From assembly GCA_007258455.2 (NCBI GenBank), contig VDFB02193867.1, forward strand, positions 528,007,296-528,071,295: DNA of 64,000 bases, in the 5' to 3' direction. Shown one piece after another: positions 45,154-57,079 of this stretch. A program made the position numbers and the translations under genes. A model generated the notes under the pieces. That model saw only the letters and a list, made by a program, of their open reading frames with translations, had not been told where the DNA came from and did not search any database. How positions within the stretch are numbered: position 1 is the stretch's first letter; each line of letters starts with the position of its first letter. Origin of the DNA: Sequoia sempervirens. Its lineage: Eukaryota > Streptophyta > Pinopsida > Cupressales > Cupressaceae.

Positions 45154-45334
45154 ATATATATATACTTCTTCCTCTAAATTATCATTCAAGAATTATAAGT
45201 TGACATCCATCTGATAGACTTTGAAATTCTTGTGAGCAACAGAGACAAGAAACATCCTTATTGCCTCCATTCTGGTTATCAAAGTAAAAGTCTCCTCAAA
45301 TCAATACCTTCAACTTGTGAATAACCATTACATA
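45154..45334 (-). pseudogene. COP-C segment 2: reverse transcriptase middle
   Basis: From right to left the minus strand reads CNGYSQVEGIDL, then MEAIRMFLVSVAHKNFKVYQ, MDVNL, a stop, and FLNDNLEEEVY. This is the fingers/palm segment containing the first catalytic Asp (MDV). It joins IEQLDGF at 16259 on one side and RNKARLV at 62420 on the other. A (TA)7 run at 45152-45165 marks the GYP-D junction, apparently one TA longer than expected. Confidence 0.85.
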
Positions 45335-45368
45335 TGGGTAAGTGCATAGATCTGTGACACAATTTTGG
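45335..45368 (+). repeat. TIR-G left terminal inverted repeat
   Basis: The first 12 bases are perfectly inverted at 62387-62398. A further 22 are mostly matched, including ATCT, TGACA and AATTT. From 45369 to 46118 the DNA is AT-rich with no supported gene. Confidence 0.7.
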
Positions 45369-46118
45369 CTCTTAAGATGCCACTTTTTTTATGAAATCAG
45401 AAAAATCTGATTTGCATGAGAAAATGAAGATAGTTACGCTCAAAATTTCAAGATGCAGCAAGAACAAAATTTGAAGTTCTCCAAGTCTAGTTTCTAAGCT
45501 ACTAATTTTTTTGAAATTAATGAAGATTAAGGGTCTCAAAAAGGGGGGCCCAAAATAGGTATTTTTTTATCAAAAAAAATAGCATAGCACCTAAGGGCTC
45601 CCCCTTTTCAATTTTTTTCTTTTTAGAATTTCAAAAATCCCAATGGCAAGAAATTAGCTAACACCATGTAGTTTATCCTTATTCTTTCGAATAATTTTTT
45701 TAATGAATATATAATATTTTATGAATATTCAAAGTGGACACATCTTGAAAATCTGAAATTTGAGCATCCTCCCCTCTATTTTTTTGAAAACTAATCTATT
45801 TTTTTTAATCATGTGTAGAATGGATTCTAGTTTCAAAAAATGTAATTTGTTTCACGTTTGGATGAACAAGTAAAAATCTACCCTAAAACTAGCGCATGTT
45901 GATTTTTGACAAAAAACATAGACATTTACAATAGAAGTCATGGATCAAAACCTTAACTAAATCAAAATGAAAAAATAATTATATATTTAGATAGCTAAGA
46001 GAGAGGTCAATGCTATCACAACTTTTTTTATAAACTTACATTGAAAGACATACAAATGAGATGGGGAGCATGGACGAAAATAGAAGGAAATTTGGAAAAT
46101 CATGTCCATTAACACATC

Positions 46119-46158
46119 CAAAGTAGGTCATTTGGTGAGTGCCAAATGGCCTACTTTG
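46119..46158. repeat. 40-bp hairpin, left flank of the satellite tract
   Basis: Arms of 17 bases with one mismatch (CAAAGTAGG...CCTACTTTG) enclose the loop TGAGTG. It includes GCCAAATGGCC, which recurs at 62316-62326 near the right end of TIR-G. Confidence 0.75.
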
Positions 46159-46259
46159 AACAAAACTTGAATTTCCCCTCTCTTTGGTCGACAACTTTGA
46201 TAATACTTAGACTACACAGTTTATGATCGTAGATGGATAGTTGAGGTTTTACCTTTCAT

Positions 46260-48090
46260 ACACTCTCTAACTCTTTACCCTAACTGGATAACTCTTTATC
46301 CCTCTAAAGTATCTCTCTCAAGTCTCACTCCCTCCCATGTGACCTAGAATACTCTCTCTTATTCCAATCCCCTCTCTAAGGTCTCCTTCCCTCCCACCTA
46401 GGTACCTAAATAAATCTCTCACTCCAGCCCCCTTTCTCACTCTCCCTCTCTCTCTCTCCCCCTTTGGTCTTTTTGTCTCTCTGACTCCATCTCCCTCTCT
46501 TAGGTCATTACCTTTCTCTCTCTATCTCTTTCTCAGTCTCTCCCTCTCTTAGATCTGTCACTCACTTCCTCTATCTCTCTCCCACTCCCTCTCTCTCACT
46601 CACTCCATCTGTCTCCCTGTCTCTCTCTCACTCACTCTCAGGTATCTCCACCCTCCCTCTCTCACTTTCTCACATGTAAACACACACATTCCCTCTCTCT
46701 CTCCCACTCCCTATCTCTCACTCCCTCTATCTCTCTCCCACTCTCTCTCCCTCTCTCAGGTCTCTCCCTCCCACCCCCTTTCCCCCTCTCTCTCTCGATA
46801 ATCTCCTTCCTACCCCTCCCTCTCTCTCTCTCTCCCACTCTCTCTCTCTCTCTCTCCCTCTCTCTTAGGTATCTCCCTCCCATCCCCTCTCCCTTTCTCT
46901 CTCTCTCTCAAGTATCTCTGTCCTACCCCCTCTCCCTCTCTCTCTTTATGAAGTCTCCCCCTCCTACACCATCTCCCTCTCATAGTCACTCCCTCTCCCT
47001 CCCACCACCTCTCCCTCTCACTCTCATTCCTATTTTCTCTCTCTCACACTCTCTCTCTCCCTCCCACCCCGCTATCTCTCTCCCTATGTTAGGTCTCTTT
47101 TTGTCTCTCTTACTCCCTCTATCTCTCTCCCACACCCTCTCTCTCAAATATCTCCCTCCCACCCCCTCTCACACACTCTCTCTCCCTCTCTATCAGGTAT
47201 CTCCATCCACCCCCTCTCTCTCTTACTCCCTCCATCTCTCTCCCATCCCTCTATCTTGAGTACTCCCTCTCCTTCCCACCCCCTCTCCCTCTCTCAAGTC
47301 TCTCTATCTCACTCCTTGTATCTCTCCCATCCCTCTATCTCCCACTCCCTATATCTTTTATTCTCTTAGTTCTCTCGATCCCAACCCCTCTCTCCCACTT
47401 TGTCTCCATCTCCTTCTCTCTCAGGTGTCTCCCTCCCACCCTCTCTCTTAGGTTTCTCCATCCTACCCCCTCTCCCTCTCTCTCTCCCTCTCTCTTAGGT
47501 TTCTCCCTCCCACCTCTCTCTCCCTTCTCTCTCTCCCACTCCTCTCTCTCTCCTCCCTCTATCTCTCTCCCTCTCTCTCTCTCCTTGGGTCTCTCCTCTG
47601 ACCCCTCTCCTCTCTCTCTCTCAGTATCTTCATCCTGCCCTCTCCTATAACAATCAAGTCTCCCCTCTTGCCTCTCCACTCTCACAATCACTCCCTCTAT
47701 CTCTTCCTCCTCCTCTCTCCTTCTCTATCTCTCTCCCTCCTCTCCCTTTCCCTCTCCTCAAACTATCTCCCTCCCACCACCTCTCTCTCATGCCCTCTCT
47801 TTATCCTCTCTCTCCTCTCCTCTCCTCAAGTCTCTCCCTCTCCCTCTCTCTCTCAATTCTCTCCTCCACCACCTCTCCTCTGTCAGTTCTCTCTTTTCTC
47901 TCCTCCTCCTCATCTCTCTCCCACACCCTCTCTCTCTCTCCCTCTCTCTCAGGTATCTCCCTCCCACCCCCCCCACTCTCTCAGGTATCTCCCTCCCACC
48001 CCCTCCCACTCTATTAGGTATCTCCCCCCACCCCTCTCTCTCTCTCACTCCCTCCATCTCTCTCCCATCCCTCTATCCATCCTACTCCCT
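46260..48090 (+). repeat. Polypyrimidine CT-rich tract
   Basis: Almost pure C and T on the plus strand, built from CTCTCTC runs and recurrent GGTATCTCCCTCCCACCCC units. Frames through it encode Arg-Glu or Ser-Leu-Pro runs and are not genes. It is preceded at 46277 by ACCCTAACTGGATAACTCT, which recurs with one change at 49987. Confidence 0.9.
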
Positions 48091-48094
48091 CTCC

Positions 48095-49945
48095 CCCTGA
48101 GGGTTTAGGGTTTAGGGATTATAGTTTATGGTTTAAGGGTTGAGGGTTGAGGGTAGAGGATAGAGGGTATAGGGTTTAGTGTTCCAAGTTTATGGTTTAA
48201 GGGTAAAGGGTAGAGGGTAGAGGGTAGATGGTTTAGGGGTTTAAGGGTTTAGGATTTAGGGTTTAAGGGTAGATGGTAGAGGGTTTAGGGTTTAAGGTTT
48301 GAGGGTAGAGGGTAGAGGTTTTAGGGTTTAGGTTTTAGGGTTTAGGGATTAAGAGTTAAGGGTAGAGGATTTAGGGTTTAGGGATTACAATTTATAATTT
48401 AAGGGTAGAGGGTGTAGGATTGAGAGAGAGAGAGGGGTGGTTAATAGTAGAGGGTTAAGGGTAGAGGGTAGAGGGTTTAGGGTTTTAGGGTTTTAGGGTT
48501 TAGGTTTCAGGGTTTAGGGTTCAGGGTTTAGGGTTTAAGAGTAGAGGGTAGAGTTTAAGTTTAGGTTTAGGAGTTCTAAGGGTGAAAGTTTAGGGTTTTA
48601 AGGGTAGAGGGTAGAGGGACTATGATTTAGGGTTTGAGGGGTTTAGGGTTTAAGGGTAGAGGTTGAGAATGAAGCGATAGAGGTAGAGATGAGTAGAGGT
48701 TGAAACAGATGGTAGAGGTTTAAGGAGGTCATGGTTTATGGTTTTATGGTTTATGGTTTAGTTGAGGTTTAGGGTGACAAGTGAAAATAGATAGAAAGTT
48801 GAAATTTTAGGTTGAGGAGTAGAGGTTAGAGCTAGAGGGTAGAAAATTTAGGGAGTTGAGGGTGGAGGGTAAGAAATTGAGGTAGATATAGGGTAGAAGT
48901 TGAGGTTAGTAGAGTTTAGGATTGAGAGAGAGAAGGCATTGAGTTTTAGGGTTTAGGGTAGAGGTTAAGGAGTTTAAGGGTTAGGGTTTAGGGTTGAGGG
49001 TGGAAGGTAGAGGTTTAGGGTGGAGATGGTATAGGAGTAGAGGGTTGAGGGTAGAGGGTATAGGGTAGAGGGTTGAGAGTAGAGGGTGTAGGGTTGAGAG
49101 AGAGGGGGGGTTGAGGGTTTAAGGGTTGAGGGTTTGTGGTTTAAGCATTGAGGATTTAGGGTAGAGGGTAGAGGGTAGAGGGTAGAGGGTAGAGGGTAGA
49201 AGGTAGAGGGTTTAGGGTTGAGAGAGAGAGAGAGGGGGGGTTGAGGGCTTAATAGTTTTATGGTTTACGGTTTAAGGGTAGAGGGTGTAGGGTTGAGAGA
49301 GAGAGAGAGACAAAGAGAGTGAGAGAGGGGGGGTTGAGGGCTTAAGGGTTTTAGGGTTTACGGTTTAATGGTATAGTGTGTAGGGTTGAGAGAGAGAGAG
49401 AATGGGGTTGAGGGTTTAAGGGTTGAGGGTAGAGGGTAAAGCGTAGAGAGAGAAATAGAGAGGGTTGAGGGTTTTAGGGTGGAGGGTAGATGGTTTAATG
49501 GTTTAGGGTTTAAGGGTTAAGGGTGTAAGGGTTGAGGGTGGNNNNNNNNNNNNNNNNNNNNNNNNNNNNNNNNNNNNNNNNNNNNNNNNNNNNNNNNNNN
49601 NNNNNNNNNNNNNNNNNNNNNNNNNNNNNNNNNNNNNNNNNGGTAGAGGGTAGAGGGTTGAGAGAGAGAGAGGAGGGATTGAGGGTTTTAGGGTTTACGG
49701 TTTAAGGGTAGAGGGTGTAGGGTTGAGAGAGAGAGAGATAGGGGGTTGATGGTTTTAGGTTTTTAGGGTTTACGGTTTATGGTTTAAGCATTGAGGGTAG
49801 AGGGTTTACGGTTTAGAGTTTAAGGGTTTTTATGGTTGAGGGTAGAGGGTTGATGGTTGAGAGAGAGAGAGAGACAGTTGAGGTTATAGGGTTGAGGGTT
49901 TAAGGGTTTATGGTTACAATTTAAGGGTAGAGGGTAGACAAATCT
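48095..49945 (+). repeat. Degenerate interstitial telomere-like and GA-rich tract
   Basis: GGGTTTAGGG words, the plant telomere unit TTTAGGG, alternate with GAGGGTAGAGGG and GAGAGAGAG runs, all G-rich on the plus strand. The switch from the CT-rich tract is abrupt at about 48095. It is not a functional telomere, being internal and flanked by other sequence. The tract contains the assembly gap. Confidence 0.85.
49542..49641. other. Assembly gap
   Basis: 100 consecutive Ns within the G-rich repeat. The round number suggests unknown true size. Confidence 0.99.
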
Positions 49946-50147
49946 ATTTCACTCCAACCCCTCTCCCATTGTGAGATCTTTCCCCCACCCTAACTAGATA
50001 ACTCTCTATCCCTCTCAAGTCTCTATCACTCTTAGGTCTCGGTATCTACCATGCTACTAGGACTAATTTCTCTCACTCATATCCCCTCTCCCTCTATCTC
50101 AAGTCTCACTCCCTTCCTATTGATATTGTGAAAGTATTTCAAAGCAC

Positions 50148-50187
50148 CACATTTGGCACTCATCAAATTTGGTGAGCACCAAATGTG
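50148..50187. repeat. 40-bp hairpin, right flank of the satellite tract
   Basis: CACATTTGG pairs with CCAAATGTG, with partly matched inner arms. It is the same length as the hairpin at 46119-46158 and shares TTTGGTGAG. From 50190 to 51280 I see no supported gene. A minus-strand open stretch at 50968-51324 has no recognisable domain. Confidence 0.6.
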
Positions 50188-51280
50188 TTTTTACCTTGAA
50201 ATAGTAAAATAGAAGTTCACCCTGTGATTCTGGCCCACATGCTTTTGCTTTTGTCTGGTTCAACTCTTAATTTGACAGAGAAACACCTTTTTTATGTAGT
50301 TGACTCCCAGTTGTACCAATCTATGCTTGATTCATCACCTTTTTGCCACCAGTTTGCATGAAAAAAATGTAGATGAAGACACAATTGTCATTGCCTCACA
50401 CTACATATTTCATAAGCATTAAATCAACAATCATCTTTTGATGAAACACTCACCAACACTCCAAAACTCAAAACCCTAACTTTTGATAAGTTTCAAAGGG
50501 GGTTTACTCAAAACCTCACCTCCAGACCTCTCCTCACCAGATGAATGCCTCCAAAACCTTCAAATATATCTTCCCTTCCTTAATTAACTCTTCGAAAGTG
50601 CTGCCCCAAGTGTTTTCCATTACTACCTACTCTTAACCTCTAAATTTCACTCAAAACACACATTCTTGTCAACTAGGCATCATGCCCAAAGCCCCATACA
50701 GCCACCCCTACTCTTGAAATCATGCACACATTCCCCCTACACCTAATTATTCCATTCCACTGAGTTACAATAGAATACAATGGGTGTAAAAGACATTTGG
50801 TGGAAATTTCCACACTGCCCCTATGGAAAAAGTATGAATTTATGCCTAGGAGGCATAACTTGAAGTAGCAGATCAAAGCAATAGTTTGGAAAAAGGTTAG
50901 AACTTGGTTGTTTCAATGTCATCAGGTGGAGTTTGATGTGATAGAAGGTGTGCAAAGGCATGGTAGGTCATTTGGATGTTTGGGTTTGAAGCCCTAGTTG
51001 AACAAAGAGTGAAAATGGGTGAAATTGATAGGTTTTAAGAAGGAAATGTGTGATAAATTTGGGCGCAGCATAATTTGAAGGTGAATTAAGTTTTTGTAGG
51101 GTGAAAAAAGAGTGTTTGAAAATATTTTGAGGTTGAAAGAGGTCTAGAAATGGGTTTTTCAATAAACACCTGCTTGTTTGGTGAAAAATGAGGGTTTCAT
51201 GAAAGAGGGTCTTAGTAAGTGATTTTTGACTTAGTGGTTGAATAATTTTTGGTTTTGGAGGTAGTTTGAGGACTTCCCAA

Positions 51281-54200
51281 TGGTATTTTGATTGACACGT
51301 CGAATTGCTCCGAGCTATGTTCAACCGGCTGAATCCGTTAAGAGTCTAAAGTGCAAAATGGCTGCAAACTTTAGCATGACATTACTTGCACACCATGAGG
51401 ATTAGAAACTTCTCGTTAGGGACTATGGGATCATAGTGTGCCCCTCTATAATAAATTCTCTCATTTATCACTATCTCGAAAGCATTCTCCTGTGGTCGCG
51501 AGATTTTGTTTGGGGAAAAAGTTGTCAAATGCAAGTAGTGCAAAGTTGCAAAGTGGTGCAACTTTCGTTCTACAACTTGTGTGACCAAAATAACTATTTC
51601 AATGTGTCTAAGTGGGTATTTTTATGCTAGGAATGGTCCCCTTTCACACCCAAACATGACCAATCACTCTGAGCTACGCTCAAATGGTTGAATCCCTTAA
51701 GATTCTGAAGTGCAAAATGGCTACAAACTTAATCATGATGTTACTCAGACACTGTGTGGCTTAGAAACTTCTCATCAGAGACTATGGGATTTTTTGGTAC
51801 ACCTCTACAATAACCTCTCTCAATTTTCACTATCTCAGAGGTGTTCTCCTATGGTGGCGAGATTTCTCTTGGAGAAAAAGTTGTCAAATGCAAGTAGTGA
51901 AAAGTTACAAAATGGTGCAACTTTCATTCTGCAAGTCATGTGACCAAACTAACTGTTCCAACACATATGAGTTGCTATTTTTTTGCTATGAATGGTTCTC
52001 TTTCACACCCAAACGTGTTGAATCACTTTGAGCTACGTTCAACCAGTTGAATCTCTTAAGAGTCTAAAGTGCAAAATAGCTGCAAACTTCAACATGACGT
52101 TACTCAGAGACCGTGAGGCTTAGAAACTTTTCATCTAAGCCTATGAGATTGTGTTGTGTCCCTCTACAATAACCTTTTTCAATTTTCACTATCTCAAAGG
52201 CGTTCTCCTATGGCGGCGATATTTTTCTTGGAGAAAAAGTTGTCAAATGCAAGTAGTGAAAAGTTGCAAAGTGGTGCAACTTTTGTTTTGCAACTCGTAT
52301 GACCAAACTAACTATTCCAATGCATCCAATTGGGTACATTTATGCTATGAATGGTCCTCTTTTACACCCAAATGCATCGAATCGCTCTAAGCTACGTTTA
52401 ACCGACTGAATTCTTTAAGAGTCTGAAGTGCAAAATGGCTGCAAACTTTAGTATGATGTTACTTAGACACCGTGAGGCTTAGAAACTTCTCTTCTGAGCT
52501 TCTGGGGTCATGTTGTGCCCCTCTATAATAACCTCTTTCAGTTTTCACTATCTCATAGGGATTTTCCTGTGGCAGTGAAATTTTTCTTGGGGAAAAAGAT
52601 GTCAAATGCAAGTAGTGAAAAGTTGCAAAGTGGTGCAACTTTCGTTCTGCAACTCGTATGACCAAAATAACTATTCAAATGCATCCAAGTGGGTATGCTT
52701 ATGCTAAGCATGGTCCTTTTTTGTAGCCAAACTTGTCAAATCACTTTGAGCTACGTTCAACCAATTGAATCCCTTAAGAGTCTAAAGTGCAAAATGATTG
52801 CAAACTTCAACATGACGTTACTCACACACTGTGAGGCTTAGAAAATTATTGTTAGAGCCTATGGGATCATGTTGTGTCTATCTACAATAACCTCTCTTAG
52901 TTTTTCTATCTCGGAAGCATTCTCTTGTGGCGGTGAGATTTCGCTTAGGGAAAAAGTTGTCAAATGCAAGTAGTGCAAAGTTGTGAAGTGGTGCAACTTT
53001 CGTTCTGCAACTTGTGTGACCAAGCTAACTATTCCAATGCATCTAAGTGGGTACTTTTACGCTAGGCATGGTCCTCTTTTTCACCCAAACACACTAAATC
53101 ACTCCAAGCTATGTTCAACCAGTTGAATCCCTTAAGAGTCTGAAGTGTAAAATGGTTGCAAACTTTAGCATGATGTTACTCTCACACCGTGAGGCTTAGA
53201 AACTTCTCATCAAAGCCTATTGGATCATGTTGTCCCCCTATAATATAAATTCTCTTAGTTTTCACTATCTCAGAGGCGTTCTCCTGTGGCAGCCAGATTT
53301 TGTTTGGGGAAAAAATTGTCAAATGCAAATAGTGCAAAGTTGCAAAGTGGTGCAAATTTCGTTCTGCAACTCGTGTGACCAAACTAATAGTTTCAACATG
53401 TCTAAGTGGGTATGTTTACACTATACATGGTCCTCTTTCACATCCAAACATTCCAAATCACTCTGAGTTACGTTCAACCGGTTGAATCCCTTAAGAGTTC
53501 AAAGTGCAAAATGGCTGCAAACTTTAGTATGACATTACTCGGACATTGTAAGGCTTAGAAACTTCTCGTTTGAGCCTATAGGATTGTGTTTTGGTCCTCT
53601 ACAATGAAATCTATCAGTTTTCACTATCTCAGAGGCATTCTCTTGTTGCTGCGAGATTTCACTTGGGTAAAAAGTTGTTAAATGCAAGTCGTAAAAAGTT
53701 GTAAAGTGGTGAAACTTTCATTCTACAACTCGTATTACCAAACTAATTGTTCCAATGTGTCTGATTGGTTACATTTATGCTAGGAATGGTCCTCTTTCAC
53801 ACCCAAATGCACCAAATCACTCTGAGCTACATCCAACTAGCTGAATCCCTTAAGAGTCTAAAGTACAAAATGACTACAAACTTTTGCATGATGTTACTCG
53901 GACACGGTGGGGATTAGAAACTTCTCATCTTAGCTTATGGGATTTTGTTGTGGCCCTCTACAATAAACTCTCTTAGTCTTCACTATCTCAGAGGCATTCT
54001 CCTGTGGTGGCGAGATTTCACTTAGGGAAAATATTGTTAAATGCAAGTAGTACAAAGTTGCAAAGTGGTGCAACTTTCATTTTGCAACTTGTGACACCAA
54101 ACTAATTATTCCAAAACATCTTAATGGGTAGGTTTACACTAAGAATGGTCCTCTTTTTCACCTAAAAGTGTTGAATTGCTCTGAGCTATGTTCAACCAAT

Positions 54201-55776
54201 TGAATCCCTTAAGAGTTTAAAGTGCAAAATGGTTGTATAGTTCAGCATGATGTTACTTGCACACCGTGAGGCTTATAAAATTCTTGTCAGGGCCTATGGG
54301 ATTATGTTGTTCCCTTCTACAAGAAATTCTCTTATTTTTCATTCTCTCAGAGGTGTTTCTCCTTTGGTGATGAGATTTCGCTTGGGGAAAAAGTTGTCAA
54401 ATGCAAGTAGTGCAAAGTTGCAAACTGGTGCAACTTTTGTTCTGTAACTCGTGTGACCAAACTAACTACTCCAAAGTGTCCAAGTTGGTAAATTTACGAT
54501 AGGGATGGTCCTCTTTTGCACCCAAATGCACTGAATCACTCTGAGCTACATTCAACCGGCCGAATCCCTTAAGAGTTTGAAGTGCAAAATGGCTACAAAC
54601 TTCAGCATGAGGTTACTCAAATACCGTGAAGCTTAGAATTTTTTTTCTGAGCCTATGGAATCATGTTGTGGCCCTCTATAGTAACCTATCTTTGTTTTCA
54701 CTATCTCAGAGGTGTTCTCCTGTGGTAGCTAGATTTCACTTGGGGAAAAAGTTATCAAATGCAAGTAGTGTGAAGTTGCAAAGTGGTGTAACTTTTGTTC
54801 TGCAACTCATATGACCAAAATAATTGTTCCAACGCATCTGAGTGGTTACGTTTATGCTAGGAATGGTCATGTTTCACACCCAAACATGCCAAATCGCTTT
54901 GAGCTATGTTCAACTGACTAAATCCCTTAAGAGTAAAGTGTAAAATGGTTGCAAACTTCAGCATGACATTACTCACACACCATGAGGCTTAGAAACTTCT
55001 CGTCATAGCCTATGGGATTGATTTGTGTTCCTTTACAATAACCTCTCTTAGTTTTTTCTATCTCAAAGGCATTTTCCTATGGCAGTGAGATTTCGCTTGG
55101 GGAAAAAGATGTTAAATGCAAGTACTACAAAGCTACAAAGTGGTGTAACTTTCATTCTACAACTCATGTGACCAAACTAATTATTCCAACACATCTAAGT
55201 GGGTACGTTTACGCTAGGAATGGTCCTTTTTTGCACCCAAATGCACCAAATCACTCTGTGCTATGTTCAATTGCCTAAATCCCTTAAGAGTCTAAAGTGA
55301 AAAATGGTTGCAAACTTCAGCATGACGTTACTTAGACACTGTGAGTCTTAGATACTTCTCATTAGATCCTATGGGATCATGTTGTTTCCTTCTACAATAA
55401 CCTCTCTTTGTTTTTTCTATCTCGAAGGATTTCTTCTGTGGCAGTGAGATTTCACTTGGGAAAAAAATTGTCAAATGCAAGTAGTGCAAAGTTGCAAAGT
55501 GGTGCAACTTTCATTCTGCAACTCGTTTGACCAAACTAACTATTCCAATGTGTTTGAGTGGGTATATTTAAACTAGGCATGGTCCTCTTTCGCACCTAAA
55601 CACACTAAATCACTCTGAGCTACATTCAACTGGTTGAGTCCCTTAGAGTTTGAAGTGCAAAATGGTTGCAAACTTCAGCATGAGGTTACTCAAACATCGT
55701 GATGCTTAGAAACTTCTCATCTAATCCTATGGGATTGTGTTATTACCCTCTATAATAACCTCTCTTGGTTTTTACT
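51281..55776. repeat. 359-bp satellite array, about 12.5 copies
   Basis: The anchor GAATCCCTTAAGAGTC recurs at about 51331, 51690, 52049, 52408, 52767, 53125, 53484, 53843, 54202, 54562, 54920, 55277 and 55635, a spacing of 357-360. Each unit carries a hairpin AAAGTTGCA-AAGTGG-TGCAACTTT (51542-51565 in the first) and words such as CACTATCTCAGAGGCG and GTTGTCAAATGCAAGTAG. Short open frames of 66-79 residues repeat in different phases because 359 is not a multiple of three, so they are not genes. Confidence 0.95.
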
Positions 55777-56447
55777 TGTAAGGAAAATAAGCATGTCTAA
55801 GTCAAGAGCAAGTTTTCCCAATCTTGGCAAGGCACAAGCAAAGTCCACCATGCCCATGGTCAAGGAAAATGTCCAAGATGATGCAAAATCTACTTGGGAA
55901 AGAAAAGATATGTCCAAAATATTTTCAAGTCCACCCTTGGCTTGAATAATTCTTGTCCAAGACAAAGGTAAAGTCTGCCCAACTCAATGAATACATGGAA
56001 AAGACAATGTAAAGTCGGCCCAACTCAAAGCATGCATGGCAAAGACAACTTAAAGTCTGCCCAAAGCTAAAAATAGGAGATGGAAAACATATCTTGAAGT
56101 CTTCCTTAGGCTAAGATCAAAGGGAACATCCAACACGTTGAGATGGTGCCTCGTCATCTTCCAACCAATCAAATTGTTCCAAGCTAGCATGTCTAGGTTC
56201 AATGAAACTGACACTTCATAATGCAACAACTTTTTATTTTTGGTTTATATTTAGCAGAAGGACAAGTGTCCCCAAATGTAATTTTTTCATTGGTTGAGAG
56301 GTAGTTAGTTGTGACAAACCCTAATTAGGGTTTTATTTTGTAATCTTGTTCATTGATTCAAAATCAATCTTGGCCATTGAATTGTATTCAAGGAGCCTAT
56401 AAATTGAGCTCACCCCTCATTTGTAAAACATGGGAGCATCCATCGCA
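55777..56447 (+). repeat. Possible solo LTR or other short repeat
   Basis: It starts TGTAAGG, ends ATCGCA, and is flanked by TACT on both sides (55773-55776 and 56448-56451). A TATAAATTG box lies near 56398. Imperfect units with AAAGTCTGCCCAACTCA occur at 55965-56060. Only about 50 bases follow the TATA box, short for R and U5, so the LTR reading is doubtful. Confidence 0.3.
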
Positions 56448-56574
56448 TACTACCAATTCAATACCTTGTCTATGCTTTCAATTAATATTATGCTTTGATA
56501 GATTATTTCCAAGCATCCATCACTTGTCTGAAAGCACTTGTTGTAGGCTCTTATCCATAGTAGCAAGATAATGA

Positions 56575-56790
56575 AATGTTTGATAAAATTATTTGGTAGA
56601 CATGTATGAAAAATGTGGTAGCATAGACAAGGTAATAAACTATTTGAAAAAATGCCTAAAAGAAATGTGGTCTCATGGTGATGGAATGCCATAAAAATCT
56701 AGGGAATTTTCTTGTCATGGTATTCCATCACCATGAGACCACATTTCTTTGAGGCATTTTTTCAAATAGTTTGCTACCTTGTCTATGCTA
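56575..56790 (+). pseudogene. PPR gene fragment arranged as hairpin 1
   Basis: The plus strand at 56597-56697 reads VDMYEKCGSIDK, then after a frame change FEKMPKRNVVSW, the signature of a plant pentatricopeptide repeat (PPR) protein. The arm 56621-56692 is repeated in inverted orientation at 56716-56788 with about four mismatches in 72 and a loop of roughly 23 bases. PPR proteins bind organellar RNA. This fragment is far too short to function. Confidence 0.75.
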
Positions 56791-56869
56791 TTGCTTACTA
56801 TTACGCTTTGATGGATTTTTTCCAAGCATCCATATAGCTTGTTCAAAAGCACCTATTTTAGACTTTTAG

Positions 56870-57075
56870 CCATAGCAGCAAGGTAGTGAATTGATTGATA
56901 AAATGCTTTGGTAGACATGTATGAAAAATATGGTAGCATAGACAAGGCAGTGAACTATTTGAAAAAAAATCCTCAAAGAAATGTGTTCTCTTAGTGATGG
57001 AATGCCATGACAAGCACATTGATTTCACATTTATTTGAGGCATTTTTTTGAATAGTTCACTGCCTTGTTGGTGCA
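56870..57075 (+). pseudogene. PPR gene fragment arranged as hairpin 2
   Basis: A second unit starts about 314 bp after the first. It reads GSELIDKML, VDMYEKYGSIDKAVNYLKK and, in the other phase, PQRNV. Inverted partner arm at about 57021-57069. Stops follow RNVFS. The unit is a diverged copy of hairpin 1. Confidence 0.7.
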
Positions 57076-57079
57076 GGAG

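Noticed and set aside
46260..48108. Open frames of 75-146 residues in the CT-rich tract, both strands
   Set aside because: They encode Arg-Glu or Ser-Leu-Pro runs dictated by the simple repeat and exist in several phases at once.
48095..49945. Functional chromosome end
   Set aside because: TTTAGGG units are degenerate, mixed with other repeats and flanked on both sides by unrelated sequence.
50968..51324. 118-residue minus-strand protein
   Set aside because: No domain, and the end overlaps the first satellite unit. Probably chance.
51281..55776. Repeated 66-79 residue frames in the 359-bp array
   Set aside because: The period is not a multiple of three, phases change between units and stops vary, so no protein is being kept.
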